From SZUA-521 sp041738285 (GTDB lineage: Bacteria > Pseudomonadota > Gammaproteobacteria > Pseudomonadales > Azotimanducaceae), in contig JBGSQB010000065.1 in NCBI GenBank assembly GCA_041738285.1, forward strand, positions 1 to 64,000: a DNA stretch of 64,000 bases, read 5' to 3'. This document shows, piece after piece, positions 1 to 8,488 of this stretch. Positions within the stretch are counted from its first letter, which is position 1, and every line of letters starts with the position of its first letter. The notes under the pieces are model-generated. The model was not told the DNA's origin. It ran no database searches and worked only from the letters and a program-made list of their open reading frames with translations. Both the position numbers and the translations under genes were made by a program.

Positions 1-1743
1 GACTTCCTGCAGCACCGACGTCCAGTCAGCATTGCCCGCGCGTGTGGGCACGCCGGTACCCCTGCCCGGCGCCACAACCACCATCGCATCACCTTCGTCG
101 ACGGTGTCACCGACCGTGAAACTCTGCATGGCGGTGACCACACCTGCGCACGGCGCCGTGACCGGAGTCTCCATCTTCATTGCGCTCAGCACGAGCAACG
201 CATCCCCTGCGTTGACCGTTGCGCCCACGACAGCGATCACATCGACCACCGAGGCCCGCATCGGGCATAGCACGACCTGCTCGCCATCGGCGAACGGGAG
301 CGACCGCGGCGTTGCGACCGCTCGACCGCGCGGCGTGCCATTGTCGGTCGCACTGGATTGCTCGAACAACGCGATCGCAGCGGATGCGATCGGCACACCA
401 TATTGCAACGCCGGGCTTTCGTTCAGCAGCGTCGTGCGCGCATCGCCCGCGCGCACCCTTGGATCGGTCAGAATCGCCTGCAGCTGGCCGAGGTTGGTCG
501 GCAATCCGGCGATGTGAAAATCGCGCAATGCCAGCAGCGTGCGTTGCACTGCGGATGTGAAATTGGTGTTTGCACCCGACGTGACGATGAGCTTGGCGAA
601 CAGCGGGTCGTACTGCGGCGGCGGTTCGTAGCCACTATAGCCGCAGCTGTCGACACGAATACCCGCACCGCTCGGTTCCTTGTATGCAGTGATGCGTCCT
701 GGACCCTGGGCAACGACCCGCGCCTGGATCGCGTAGCCACGACAAGCAATCACCTGTTGATCACCGAGCCCAATCGAACCCAGGCTTGCGCCTGCCGCGA
801 TGTGGAACTGCGCCTCCACCAGATCAACGCCGGTGATCTGTTCGGTGATCGTATGCTCCACCTGGATGCGCGGATTGCATTCGATGAAGTAGTACTCATT
901 CGATTCCGGTGACACCAGAAACTCGACCGTGCCGGCATTGCAGTAGCCGGCCGCCTTCGCAAGTGTCACGGCGTCACGCAGCAGTCGCGTGCGCAGCGCA
1001 CTGTCGAGGTTCGGTGCGGGCGCGATTTCAACCACCTTCTGATTGCGCAACTGGATCGAGCAGTCACGCTCGAACAGATGCACGACTGCGCCATGGCAGT
1101 CGGCCAGCACCTGCACCTCGATGTGCCGCGGCCGCACCAGTAGCTTCTCGACGAACAGGCTGCCGTCGCCGAATGCGGCTTTCGCTTCACTGCTGCAGCG
1201 CGTGAACGCTTCCACCATGTCCTGCGCCCGGTGCACCGCGCGCATACCGCGGCCACCGCCACCGGCTGCCGCCTTCAACATCACCGGGAATCCCAGTTCC
1301 TGGCCAATGGCCGCGGCTTCCTCGTGGGATGCGAGTGCATGAGCGCTGCCCGCTAGTGTCGGAATGCCCAATGACGACGCAAGTGCGCGGGCGCGTACTT
1401 TGTCGCCGAACAATTCGATGGCATCCACGGGCGGCCCAATGAACGCGATGCCGCTCGCGGCGCAGGCCGCCGCGAATTGCGCGTTCTCGGCCAGGAATCC
1501 GTAGCCGGGATGGATGCAGTCGACGCCATGGGCCTTGGCTGCCTCGATGATCCGCGCGCCATCCAGATACGCGCTCACGGCGTCGCCCGGAATCTGTACG
1601 CTGCTGGTGGTCACGCGTGGATGCAGTGCGAGCGCATCAGTCGCAGCGAAGATGCCGACCGTCTCGATCCCCAGCGCGTGCGCTGCGCGGGCAATTCGAA
1701 TTGCGATCTCGCCTCGATTGCTGATCAATACGCGTTTGTGCAT
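1..1743 (-). CDS. Acyl-CoA carboxylase, single-chain type (biotin carboxylase-BCCP; 3' end outside window)
   Basis: The reading frame stays open from the ATG at 1743 to the window edge, giving 581 visible residues. It starts with the biotin carboxylase hallmark KRVLISNRGEIAIRI, then the glycine-rich ATP loop GGGGRGM, ERDCSIQLRNQKVVEIAP, and FIECNPRIQVEHTITE. A biotinyl domain follows with AMKMET; the biotinylated Lys is residue 523 (codon at 175-177). Beyond it the chain continues into GNADWTSVLQEV, which resembles the linker that leads into the carboxyltransferase half of fused acyl-CoA carboxylases. The SIQLRNQK form is also typical of those single-chain enzymes, so a protein of about 1,100 residues is expected (inference). 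An in-frame ATG at 1764 is the alternative start; 1743 has a GAGCG just upstream. It lies directly downstream of the aldo/keto reductase on the same strand. The acyl substrate cannot be told from this part. Confidence 0.93.
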   Translation of the reverse strand, partial: MHKRVLISNRGEIAIRIARAAHALGIETVGIFAATDALALHPRVTTSSVQIPGDAVSAYLDGARIIEAAKAHGVDCIHPGYGFLAENAQFAAACAASGIAFIGPPVDAIELFGDKVRARALASSLGIPTLAGSAHALASHEEAAAIGQELGFPVMLKAAAGGGGRGMRAVHRAQDMVEAFTRCSSEAKAAFGDGSLFVEKLLVRPRHIEVQVLADCHGAVVHLFERDCSIQLRNQKVVEIAPAPNLDSALRTRLLRDAVTLAKAAGYCNAGTVEFLVSPESNEYYFIECNPRIQVEHTITEQITGVDLVEAQFHIAAGASLGSIGLGDQQVIACRGYAIQARVVAQGPGRITAYKEPSGAGIRVDSCGYSGYEPPPQYDPLFAKLIVTSGANTNFTSAVQRTLLALRDFHIAGLPTNLGQLQAILTDPRVRAGDARTTLLNESPALQYGVPIASAAIALFEQSSATDNGTPRGRAVATPRSLPFADGEQVVLCPMRASVVDVIAVVGATVNAGDALLVLSAMKMETPVTAPCAGVVTAMQSFTVGDTVDEGDAMVVVAPGRGTGVPTRAGNADWTSVLQEV

Positions 1744-1765
1744 TTCGCGCTCGTGTGCGTGCATA

Positions 1766-2797
1766 TCACGAGTATCCGATCGAGAGCAGGTTATCGAGCG
1801 GCTGGTACAACGCCTCGAGGTAGTCGATGTCGGTCGACTCGAGCACGATTTCCGTCGCCCCCACCAGCTGATCGAGTTGCTCGATCTTCGATACACCAAC
1901 GACTGGCGCATACACATCGGGCTTACTCAGTAGCCATGCCAGAGCGATCTGCGCCGGCGACTTGCCGTATCTGGCTGCGACTTCCACTACGCGCGCTGCG
2001 ATCTCGAAGTCCATGGCCCCGCGATACAGACTTTCGGTGCGCACGCGATCACCGCCCTTGGACCGATCGGTCGAGCCCCGATCGAACCCGCCCTTGTACG
2101 CACCCGTGAGAATGCCGCGCGCCAGCGGCGACCACGGCGTGAGGGCAACGCCCGTTCGGGCGCAGTACGGGATCATCTCCCGCTCTTCTTCGCGATAAAT
2201 GAGGTTGTAGTGATTCTGCATGGAGATGAAGCGGGTCCAGCCGTTGGCCTGCGCGGTCATCTGCAGTTCTGCGAACTGCCAGGCGAACATCGATGACCCA
2301 CCGAGATAGAGCGCCTTGCCGGCTTTGACGACGTCGTGCAGCGCTTCCATGGTTTCTTCGATCGGCACGCCAGTGCCGCCCGGTACGCCATGGGGATGAC
2401 GATGGATCACCAGTTGGTCGACGTAGTCGTGGCCGAGTCGCGCCAGACATCGATCGACGCCTTCCATGATGTGCTTGCGCGACAGGCCGCCCTGATTCGC
2501 GCCACGTCCCATGGGCATGGCGACCTTGGTGGCCAGCACATATTCGTCGCGGGGCAGCAGTTCCTTCAACAGCTTGCCGACCACAGCCTCGCTGGCGCCG
2601 AGGCCATACACGTCGGCGCAGTCGAAGTAGAACAGACCCTTGTCGATGGCGGCCTTGAAGATGGGCCGGGCATCATCAAGCCCCAACGTCCAATCGCCTT
2701 GATGGCCGCGCCCCGGTTCACCGAAGTTCATGGTGCCGAGGCACAGACGCGATACGCGCAGGCCGCTGTTCTTCCCGAGTTGAATCGCTTTGAGCAC
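1766..2797 (-). CDS. Aldo/keto reductase
   Basis: The 343-residue protein belongs to the NAD(P)H-dependent aldo/keto reductase superfamily (TIM barrel, cytosolic). The catalytic tetrad is visible: D59 and Y64 in FDCADVYG, K91 in LATKV and H132 in LVIHRH. The C-terminal cofactor region VVGVSKIEQLDQLVGA fits the family. An insertion with FISMQNHYNLIYREEEREM and TPWSPLARGILTG is typical of the YajO/Tas-like branch. It starts 2 nt after the SDR stop and ends 23 nt before the carboxylase start, so the three genes probably form one transcript. Substrate unknown; a carbonyl intermediate of the local catabolic pathway is a guess. Confidence 0.92.
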   Translation of the reverse strand: MLKAIQLGKNSGLRVSRLCLGTMNFGEPGRGHQGDWTLGLDDARPIFKAAIDKGLFYFDCADVYGLGASEAVVGKLLKELLPRDEYVLATKVAMPMGRGANQGGLSRKHIMEGVDRCLARLGHDYVDQLVIHRHPHGVPGGTGVPIEETMEALHDVVKAGKALYLGGSSMFAWQFAELQMTAQANGWTRFISMQNHYNLIYREEEREMIPYCARTGVALTPWSPLARGILTGAYKGGFDRGSTDRSKGGDRVRTESLYRGAMDFEIAARVVEVAARYGKSPAQIALAWLLSKPDVYAPVVGVSKIEQLDQLVGATEIVLESTDIDYLEALYQPLDNLLSIGYS

Positions 2798-2798
2798 T

Positions 2799-3866
2799 TC
2801 AGTTCGCCTCTATCCGTTGCTTGGGAATCACACCGGCCACCGCGATCAACGACTCCACACAGTCGCGCAGTGACTCATCGAATGGGCGGAACACAACAGG
2901 CGTCACCGCCCGAATGCGGTCGTTGCGCAGCTCGCAGCCCGCCCACACGGCGCGCAGCTCCGCTTCGCGGGCCTTGATGCGATCGGGAAACGGATCAGTG
3001 ATTTGAGGCGTGTCGTGACGGATCTCGGGCAGCACTTTGTCAATGCGCGCGCACACGTCCTCCACGTTGATCGCGTCGGTCGACCAGGCGATGTAGCGCT
3101 CGCCGTTCTTCACCTGCACGCTTTCCAGAAGACCAATGTGACAGTCAGCGTCGTCGCGCACGTCCACGGTCATCCACGGTCGATAGGCGCCGTTCTGGAA
3201 GTACTTACCGAGCAGCATTGTCTCGATGTTGTGCTGCCATGGACCCATATCCTTCTGATGCGCCGACTGAATGGGACCGACGTTGTCCGCCGGGCAACAG
3301 GTGATGGCATCCCAAGTGCCGTTGCGCTCGGCCGCCTCGGAGAAGGACCGTTGCGCAATCACCTTGCCCATGGAATAGCCCTGCCCTTTCGCCGGCGTTC
3401 GTTTGGGATTCTGCTCGTCCGGGTAGCGATCCTCATAGCACACCGGCCGGCGGACGAGTTCCTGGATGTCTACCTCGGAGATGACAGCGGCGATGCTCGA
3501 AGTGACGATCACACGCGACACACTCTGCGCCGCATTGACGCTCGCGATAATGTGATCGCACACACGCTTTACGTAGTCATGGTCATCGTACGTGCTCACG
3601 TGGGAGACGTGACACACACCGTGACAGCCGCGAAAGATCGCATCGAAGCAGCCTGCGGTGTCCAGGTCCGCCGCATGCAGCGTCAGTCGGCCTGATGCAA
3701 AGCCCGGCATCTTCTTGAGGAAGTCCGTTCGTTGCGCATCGTCGACATTGCGCACGCAGGCTCTCACTCGATAGCCACGCTCGAGCAGTCGACGCACCAC
3801 CCAGCCGCCGATGAAACCTGCCGCACCTGTCACCGCGACAGTGCCGCCCTTGGGAACCGGAGCCAT
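2799..3866 (-). CDS. Extended SDR (NAD-dependent epimerase/dehydratase, 3-beta-HSD/DFR-like)
   Basis: This 355-residue Rossmann protein opens with TVAVTGAAGFIGGWVVRRLL, the extended-SDR nucleotide-binding motif TGxxGFIG. The catalytic Y-x3-K is in GQGYSMGK. The chain resembles dihydroflavonol reductase/3-beta-hydroxysteroid dehydrogenase relatives that oxidise or reduce hydroxyl groups on bulky substrates. ATG at 3866 is preferred because GGAGG lies six bases upstream; the GTG at 3872 would sit directly on that ribosome site. It is first in a minus-strand run with the aldo/keto reductase and the carboxylase, and is divergent from the hydratase at 3931. Exact substrate not inferable. Confidence 0.9.
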   Translation of the reverse strand: MAPVPKGGTVAVTGAAGFIGGWVVRRLLERGYRVRACVRNVDDAQRTDFLKKMPGFASGRLTLHAADLDTAGCFDAIFRGCHGVCHVSHVSTYDDHDYVKRVCDHIIASVNAAQSVSRVIVTSSIAAVISEVDIQELVRRPVCYEDRYPDEQNPKRTPAKGQGYSMGKVIAQRSFSEAAERNGTWDAITCCPADNVGPIQSAHQKDMGPWQHNIETMLLGKYFQNGAYRPWMTVDVRDDADCHIGLLESVQVKNGERYIAWSTDAINVEDVCARIDKVLPEIRHDTPQITDPFPDRIKAREAELRAVWAGCELRNDRIRAVTPVVFRPFDESLRDCVESLIAVAGVIPKQRIEAN

Positions 3867-3930
3867 CGACACCCTCCTGCCATTGAATTGCGTAAGATCG
3901 TTGCTTCTACCCTACCACCGCGGGCGCACC

Positions 3931-4710
3931 ATGAGCACAGCCACGAACATGCGAACGAAATGGACCGACCTCATCTGGGAGGGGACGCAGACGGGTCAAC
4001 TCGATCCAACCCCACTGGCAGGACAGCTCAGCGTGCAGGACGGTGAACGCGTGCAGCTCGACGTGCTCGAACGGTGGCGCGCGCAAGGCGAGCGCCTGGG
4101 CGGTTGGAAGGTCGGTCTCACCTCTGGCGCCTCTCGCGATGCGTTCGGTGCAGGCATTCGACCGTTCGGATTCATCCTCGAAAGCCGAATACTCGCAAGC
4201 GGCCACGCACTGGCGCGCCAGCAGATTCCGAATCTCGGGCTCGAGAATGAACTGTGTTTTCGAATCGCATCACCCTTGCGCGGCAACCAAGTCAATGGCG
4301 AACAGGTTGCGCGCGCAATTGCTGCGGTCGCGCCCGCATTCGAGATCAACCAAAACCGCACCGGCGGACAGGCGGATCCCGGCACCCGCGCGGCCGACAA
4401 TCTCTCGCAGTGGGGCATCGTCGTCGGAACGGAAGTCGCGCCGCTACCGCAGGGCTTCGACTACGACGCGCTCACTGTGACGCTGACGCGTGACGGCGAG
4501 ATGGTCGCGCGCGTCGACGCGCGCGGCCACATCGATGACCACTTCGACTCGATTGCTGCCCTGGTGCGGGAACTCGCGCGCTTCGACCTCGGTCTGGAAC
4601 CCAGCCAGCGCATCATCACCGGGGCATACACCCGCATTTCGGTGGACGCGCCCGGTCGCTACGAAGGCACGTTCTCGGGGCTGGGTTCGGTCGAGGTCAA
4701 CGTCACTTAG
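3931..4710 (+). CDS. 2-oxopent-4-enoate hydratase-family protein (MhpD-like)
   Basis: This 259-residue protein matches the 2-keto-4-pentenoate hydratase / 4-oxalocrotonate decarboxylase branch of the fumarylacetoacetate hydrolase superfamily, which adds water to 2-oxo-dienoates in meta-cleavage pathways using a divalent metal. Visible landmarks are GWKVGLTS near the N-terminus, the metal-site segment LGLENELCFRI, and the C-terminal ITGAYTRISVDAPG. The length fits the family of about 260 residues. The ATG at 3931 follows the divergent promoter gap with the SDR; longer in-frame extensions would run into that gene. It stands alone before a hairpin. A role in the last steps of ring-cleavage product breakdown is inferred. 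Confidence 0.85.
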   Translation: MSTATNMRTKWTDLIWEGTQTGQLDPTPLAGQLSVQDGERVQLDVLERWRAQGERLGGWKVGLTSGASRDAFGAGIRPFGFILESRILASGHALARQQIPNLGLENELCFRIASPLRGNQVNGEQVARAIAAVAPAFEINQNRTGGQADPGTRAADNLSQWGIVVGTEVAPLPQGFDYDALTVTLTRDGEMVARVDARGHIDDHFDSIAALVRELARFDLGLEPSQRIITGAYTRISVDAPGRYEGTFSGLGSVEVNVT

Positions 4711-4732
4711 CAGGCTGTTGAAAAACAGCCTG
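4711..4732. terminator. Perfect hairpin between convergent genes
   Basis: A 9-bp perfect stem (CAGGCTGTT / AACAGCCTG) with a GAAA loop begins directly after the hydratase stop and ends at the stop of the convergent acyltransferase. Its position suits a bidirectional terminator; only short A/T tracts flank it, so termination strength is uncertain. Confidence 0.6.
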
Positions 4733-5803
4733 TTAGGAAAACCTTGCAGCCACCACATAGTGGGACGATCTCTGGAGGAACGGCTTCTCAACGAGGTGCC
4801 AACAGGCGAACGCGGCGGCGAGCACCGCAATCGTCGCTACCCCGAGTGCAAGGTACGGATTGGCTGCGAACAACCCGATGCTCACGAGTATCTGCAGTAT
4901 CGGAAAGTGAACAATGTATATGCCATAGGAGAAGTCACCGTAGCGTCCGAAGTTGCCAAAGTACCGGGCGCCAACCGCAATGAAGGTGACTACTACCGCC
5001 AAGGCAGCGGGTTCGATCACGATCTGCGCCGTGTGTGGCATCGGCGCCAACAGTAAGAGGAGTGAGAGCGGCGACGCCCAACGCCAATGCTGCGCGACCA
5101 CGTCCCGGAAGTAGAAACACGCCGCACCACCGACGAAATAGCAGAGCTGCCCCGGAAGCTGTCTAGCCAACTGGACGTATACGAATTGCCCAGTCTCCGC
5201 AGCCAGTTGCTCCATCGCAATCACGTAGGCAACCGACAGCAGGTACAGCGCCGCCAACGTCTGCGAGCGCCCGAGCCGCGCACAGACGATTGCAATGACC
5301 GGCACAGACACATAGAAGGCGACCTCGATCTTCAGCGTCCAAAGCGCACCGTTGACAGCCCTCCACGCATTGTTTTCGAACAGCCCCGGCAGATCTGCCG
5401 CAAGAAAGTTCAGGAAGGTCAGATTGGCTGCGAGGTAGCGCAGCCAATCCACCGAAAAATAGTCACTGAGCGAAACCGAAGTGAACAGCGCGCCGAACAT
5501 CGCAACCCCGAGCACGACTGCAGCGTAGGCGGGATAGATCCGTCGCAGGCGTTTACCGAAATACGCCCGGGTCGAAGCGGAATGCTCGAAACTCGAGAAC
5601 ACCAGGAATCCGCTGACGACAAAGAACGATTCGACTGCGAATTCGGCTGAAAACCAGCGCGAGAGCACCGCGAGTTCCGGGCTGCCCGACAGTACGTGCG
5701 AGTGGTAGATGAAGACGACCGACGCGAGCACGAACCGCAGCAGATCGAAGTTGTTCAAGTGCGACACTGGGGACGAGATGCGGCCGGTACCCGATTCCGT
5801 CAC
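4733..5803 (-). CDS. Membrane acyltransferase, acyltransferase 3 family
   Basis: A polytopic inner-membrane protein of about 356 residues with roughly ten hydrophobic segments. The family start NNFDLLRFVLASVVFIYHSH carries the expected catalytic His region, followed by FFVVSGFLVF and the basic loop RAYFGKRLRRIYPAY, all characteristic of acyltransferase 3 (OatA/WecH/NodX-like) proteins that O-acetylate surface glycans. The C-terminal WHLVEKPFL fits too. The true start is unclear: upstream ATGs would lie inside the neighbouring hydrolase gene, so I chose GTG 5803, just downstream of that gene's stop; GTG 5767 is an alternative. Target polysaccharide unknown. Confidence 0.85.
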   Translation of the reverse strand: MTESGTGRISSPVSHLNNFDLLRFVLASVVFIYHSHVLSGSPELAVLSRWFSAEFAVESFFVVSGFLVFSSFEHSASTRAYFGKRLRRIYPAYAAVVLGVAMFGALFTSVSLSDYFSVDWLRYLAANLTFLNFLAADLPGLFENNAWRAVNGALWTLKIEVAFYVSVPVIAIVCARLGRSQTLAALYLLSVAYVIAMEQLAAETGQFVYVQLARQLPGQLCYFVGGAACFYFRDVVAQHWRWASPLSLLLLLAPMPHTAQIVIEPAALAVVVTFIAVGARYFGNFGRYGDFSYGIYIVHFPILQILVSIGLFAANPYLALGVATIAVLAAAFACWHLVEKPFLQRSSHYVVAARFS

Positions 5804-5808
5804 CTCAC

Positions 5809-6594
5809 TTACTGCGCCAGTGGATCGACGATACGGCGCTGCGCCCGCCCTTCGATGTGCGAGCGCATGAACTCGAAGGCGAAGTCGATTTCTTCCTGCG
5901 GTATCTCGGGATGCAAGCCCGGATTCGCGTGTAGGCGCTTGTCCGTTGTGGCCAGTGCATCGAAGAGTTCGAGGTAACCGGCGCGGTCGAACAACTCGTC
6001 TTCCAGCTGCATCAGAAACAGCACCGGACACCGGATGAGTGATGCATCCATCAGAAAACGCTGACGCATGCGATCGCTCGGGCCCGACGTGCCGAGCAGT
6101 CCAAGGGTTGCAACGGTGACATCTTCGCGGGCAGCGATCAGCGGCACCCCGAACATCGACCCCATCGATAAGCCGAAGTAGGCAATCGGTCCGCGGCCGA
6201 CATTCGCGACCGATTGCGTGGCATGGATTGCCAGTTGCCAGTCGCTGACCATGTCATCGATGCATGCGGGCCGCTGCAACTCCTGCCAGAACGCTTCGCG
6301 ACCGCCGGGCCCGACCTGACGCAATCCGTGCACCGGGCCATCGATCGACAGCACCGCGAGGCCCGCCTCGTCGCGAAATCGGTTGGCGAGGTACGGGATG
6401 GGGCGCTGATAACGATCCCCCGATGCACCGTGACCGAACAGTACGAAGGTCTGTCCAGGCTGCTCACGCTTCGGCAACCACACCGCGCCGGTGACATCTC
6501 GGCCGGGACCGCCCGTGATTCTGAACTCGCGCGTAGGTCGGCCACCCGCATCCTGAGAGTCGGTCCAGACGACGGTTGAAGGTGTGGCACCCAT
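5809..6594 (-). CDS. Alpha/beta hydrolase
   Basis: A 261-residue soluble hydrolase with the strand-nucleophile motif FGLSMGS (Ser143), an oxyanion region VLFGHGASG near residue 51, an acidic triad residue in QLEDELFD (about 198-202) and His227 in NPGLHPEIP. The architecture resembles dienelactone hydrolase or acyl-ester hydrolases. No signal peptide is visible. Its stop lies 5 nt before the chosen acyltransferase start, so the two are probably co-transcribed. A TATAAT box lies just 9 nt before its ATG. Substrate unknown. Confidence 0.85.
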   Translation of the reverse strand: MGATPSTVVWTDSQDAGGRPTREFRITGGPGRDVTGAVWLPKREQPGQTFVLFGHGASGDRYQRPIPYLANRFRDEAGLAVLSIDGPVHGLRQVGPGGREAFWQELQRPACIDDMVSDWQLAIHATQSVANVGRGPIAYFGLSMGSMFGVPLIAAREDVTVATLGLLGTSGPSDRMRQRFLMDASLIRCPVLFLMQLEDELFDRAGYLELFDALATTDKRLHANPGLHPEIPQEEIDFAFEFMRSHIEGRAQRRIVDPLAQ

Positions 6595-6602
6595 GCCGAG
6601 CG

Positions 6603-6631
6603 ATTATAGGCGATCGGTCTACGGGGAAGCC
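6603..6631 (-). promoter_or_regulatory. Possible promoter with TATAAT box for the hydrolase gene
   Basis: On the minus strand a perfect TATAAT (6608 to 6603) sits nine bases before the hydrolase ATG. A start site seven bases further on would make the message nearly leaderless. The -35 region (around 6626-6631) is a poor match, so this is tentative. Confidence 0.35.
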
Positions 6632-6690
6632 CGGAAGGAATCGGCCAGGATCCGGTGCCAGGCTGGTCAACGGTGAAGGGAGATGACCTC

Positions 6691-8424
6691 ATGAACAGAA
6701 CTACGATCGGCTGCTGGTTTGCTGCCACTGCCGCGTTCGCGCTATCGGCCGGCGCCAGTACATTGACCGGCGTCGTCACAGACAATGACGGCGCCGCGCT
6801 GGAAGGCGTCCTGATCCGGGTCACGGACGCGTCCTCTGGCATCTCCGAAGCTGTCTACACCAACGCCAACGGTGCCTACCGGCTCACCACCGAGTTGCAC
6901 GGGACACTCAAGGTGCGCGCTCGAACACCCTACTTCCGTGACGCGCAGGCAACCGTCGAACTCGCGGGAGACTCGCGTACCGAAGAAAATCTGGTCATGC
7001 AACCAATGACCGACCCGGAAGAGATTTCGAACAGCCTGCCTGCGGCCTATCACTTCGGTAACCTGCCGTTCGAGTCCGGCCCGGACGCAAGCTTCAACCG
7101 TTTCCAGTTCCAACGCGATTGCCTCTCGTGCCATCAGCTCGGCAATTCGTTCACGCGGATCCCGCGCACGCCAGAGTCCTGGGCCATTACCATCGAGCGT
7201 ATGCATCGCATGGTTGGCAACTTCGACGCGGAACTGCGCGATGCCCGATCCGTGATTCTCTCGAAGGGGTTCGACGGTAAACCGGTCAGCGTCAGACCAG
7301 TGTTTCCGCTCGATCTGTCCCTACCCAGCACCAAGCTCTACGAGTACTCACTGCAGAACATCGGCGTACCGCACGACGCCATCGTCAATCCGGACAACGG
7401 CTTGATCTACACGGTGGATCAGCAGATGGACCACATGGCGATTACCGATCCGCGCACCGGGCGGACGGAGTACGTGGTGCAGTCCGAAGGGGGTGCGACC
7501 CACTTTCACGTCGGCAACCCCAATCAAGGCAGCAACGTCGGATTGTTCAATCCGACCGATCGGCACGGGCCGCACTCCCTCGACATGGGGCGCGATGGCA
7601 AGTACTACGTCACCAACACCGGCAGCACCAGCATCGGTGTCTTCGACCCGCACACCAATCAGTGGGATGCCTCCTTCAAGATTCCTCGGGAAACCGGCGC
7701 CGTATATCCACACACCATTCGTGTCGCCGGCAGCGGCATGGTCTGGTTCACCCTCGCCGGTTCGGAGAAGATCGGCCGACTCGATCCCGTGACGGGAACA
7801 TTCACGATCCTCGACCTGCCACCCGTTGTGCCGGGTGGGATATCCGGTGGCACGCAGCCCTACGGCATCGACATTAATCCGCGCGATGACTCGACCTGGT
7901 ACGGCCGCCTGTTCGGCGACAAGATCGGCCGGGTCGATCCGGCAACACTCGCGATCACAGAGTACGACTCGCCCATACGCGGCCCCCGCCGCATGCGCTT
8001 CGACAAGCACGGGGTGCTGTGGGTTACAGGCTATTCCGAAGGGCAGCTTGCCCGCATCGACGTGGAGCCGTTCACAAGCCGCGTCTACGACATGCCGGAA
8101 TTCGCACCGGGGTATCGACCCGCGCCATATGCGCTCGGCGTGCATCCGCAGACCCAGGAAATCTGGATCAACGAGAACATGACCGATCGTATCTATCGCT
8201 TCATTCCGGACGAAGAACGGTTTGTCGCCTACCCCGTGCCGCTCTCTGGCACCTACACACGGGATATGAGCTTCACGGAAGACGGCCGGGTCTGCATGTC
8301 GAACAATCCCATTCCAGCGCCGGCCCTGGAGGGTGGTGTGCTGGAGATCATTTGCATTGATCCTTCCTACAACGACGGCAGTTCGAGCGCGAAGCAGGCC
8401 GCGGTGGCCGTCCGCACCGACTGA
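6691..8424 (+). CDS. Secreted haem c / beta-propeller protein (carboxypeptidase-regulatory-like + CxxCH + Vgb-like)
   Basis: A 577-residue exported protein. A signal peptide (residues 1 to about 22) is followed by a carboxypeptidase-regulatory-like beta-sandwich (LTGVVTDNDGAALEGVLIRV, about 23-100). A single haem c site C144-L-S-C147-H148 comes next, then a six-bladed propeller like virginiamycin B lyase (blade repeats such as HTIRVAGSGMVWFTLAGSEK and RMRFDKHGVLWVTGYSEG). The ATG at 6691 has AAGGGAG at the right distance; the earlier ATG at 6655 lacks one. Presence of haem makes a periplasmic redox enzyme more likely than an antibiotic lyase (inference). Next gene downstream is the HMG-CoA lyase-like CDS, 64 nt away. 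Confidence 0.87.
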   Translation: MNRTTIGCWFAATAAFALSAGASTLTGVVTDNDGAALEGVLIRVTDASSGISEAVYTNANGAYRLTTELHGTLKVRARTPYFRDAQATVELAGDSRTEENLVMQPMTDPEEISNSLPAAYHFGNLPFESGPDASFNRFQFQRDCLSCHQLGNSFTRIPRTPESWAITIERMHRMVGNFDAELRDARSVILSKGFDGKPVSVRPVFPLDLSLPSTKLYEYSLQNIGVPHDAIVNPDNGLIYTVDQQMDHMAITDPRTGRTEYVVQSEGGATHFHVGNPNQGSNVGLFNPTDRHGPHSLDMGRDGKYYVTNTGSTSIGVFDPHTNQWDASFKIPRETGAVYPHTIRVAGSGMVWFTLAGSEKIGRLDPVTGTFTILDLPPVVPGGISGGTQPYGIDINPRDDSTWYGRLFGDKIGRVDPATLAITEYDSPIRGPRRMRFDKHGVLWVTGYSEGQLARIDVEPFTSRVYDMPEFAPGYRPAPYALGVHPQTQEIWINENMTDRIYRFIPDEERFVAYPVPLSGTYTRDMSFTEDGRVCMSNNPIPAPALEGGVLEIICIDPSYNDGSSSAKQAAVAVRTD

Positions 8425-8488
8425 CAACCGCGTCGACGTTGCCGACAACTCCTGCTACAAGGGAGGTAGGCGGTTTAGGAGGCACGGC

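Noticed and set aside
7348..8448. 366-codon minus-strand open frame
   Set aside because: Fully antisense to the Vgb-like propeller gene; composition follows the mirrored codon bias.
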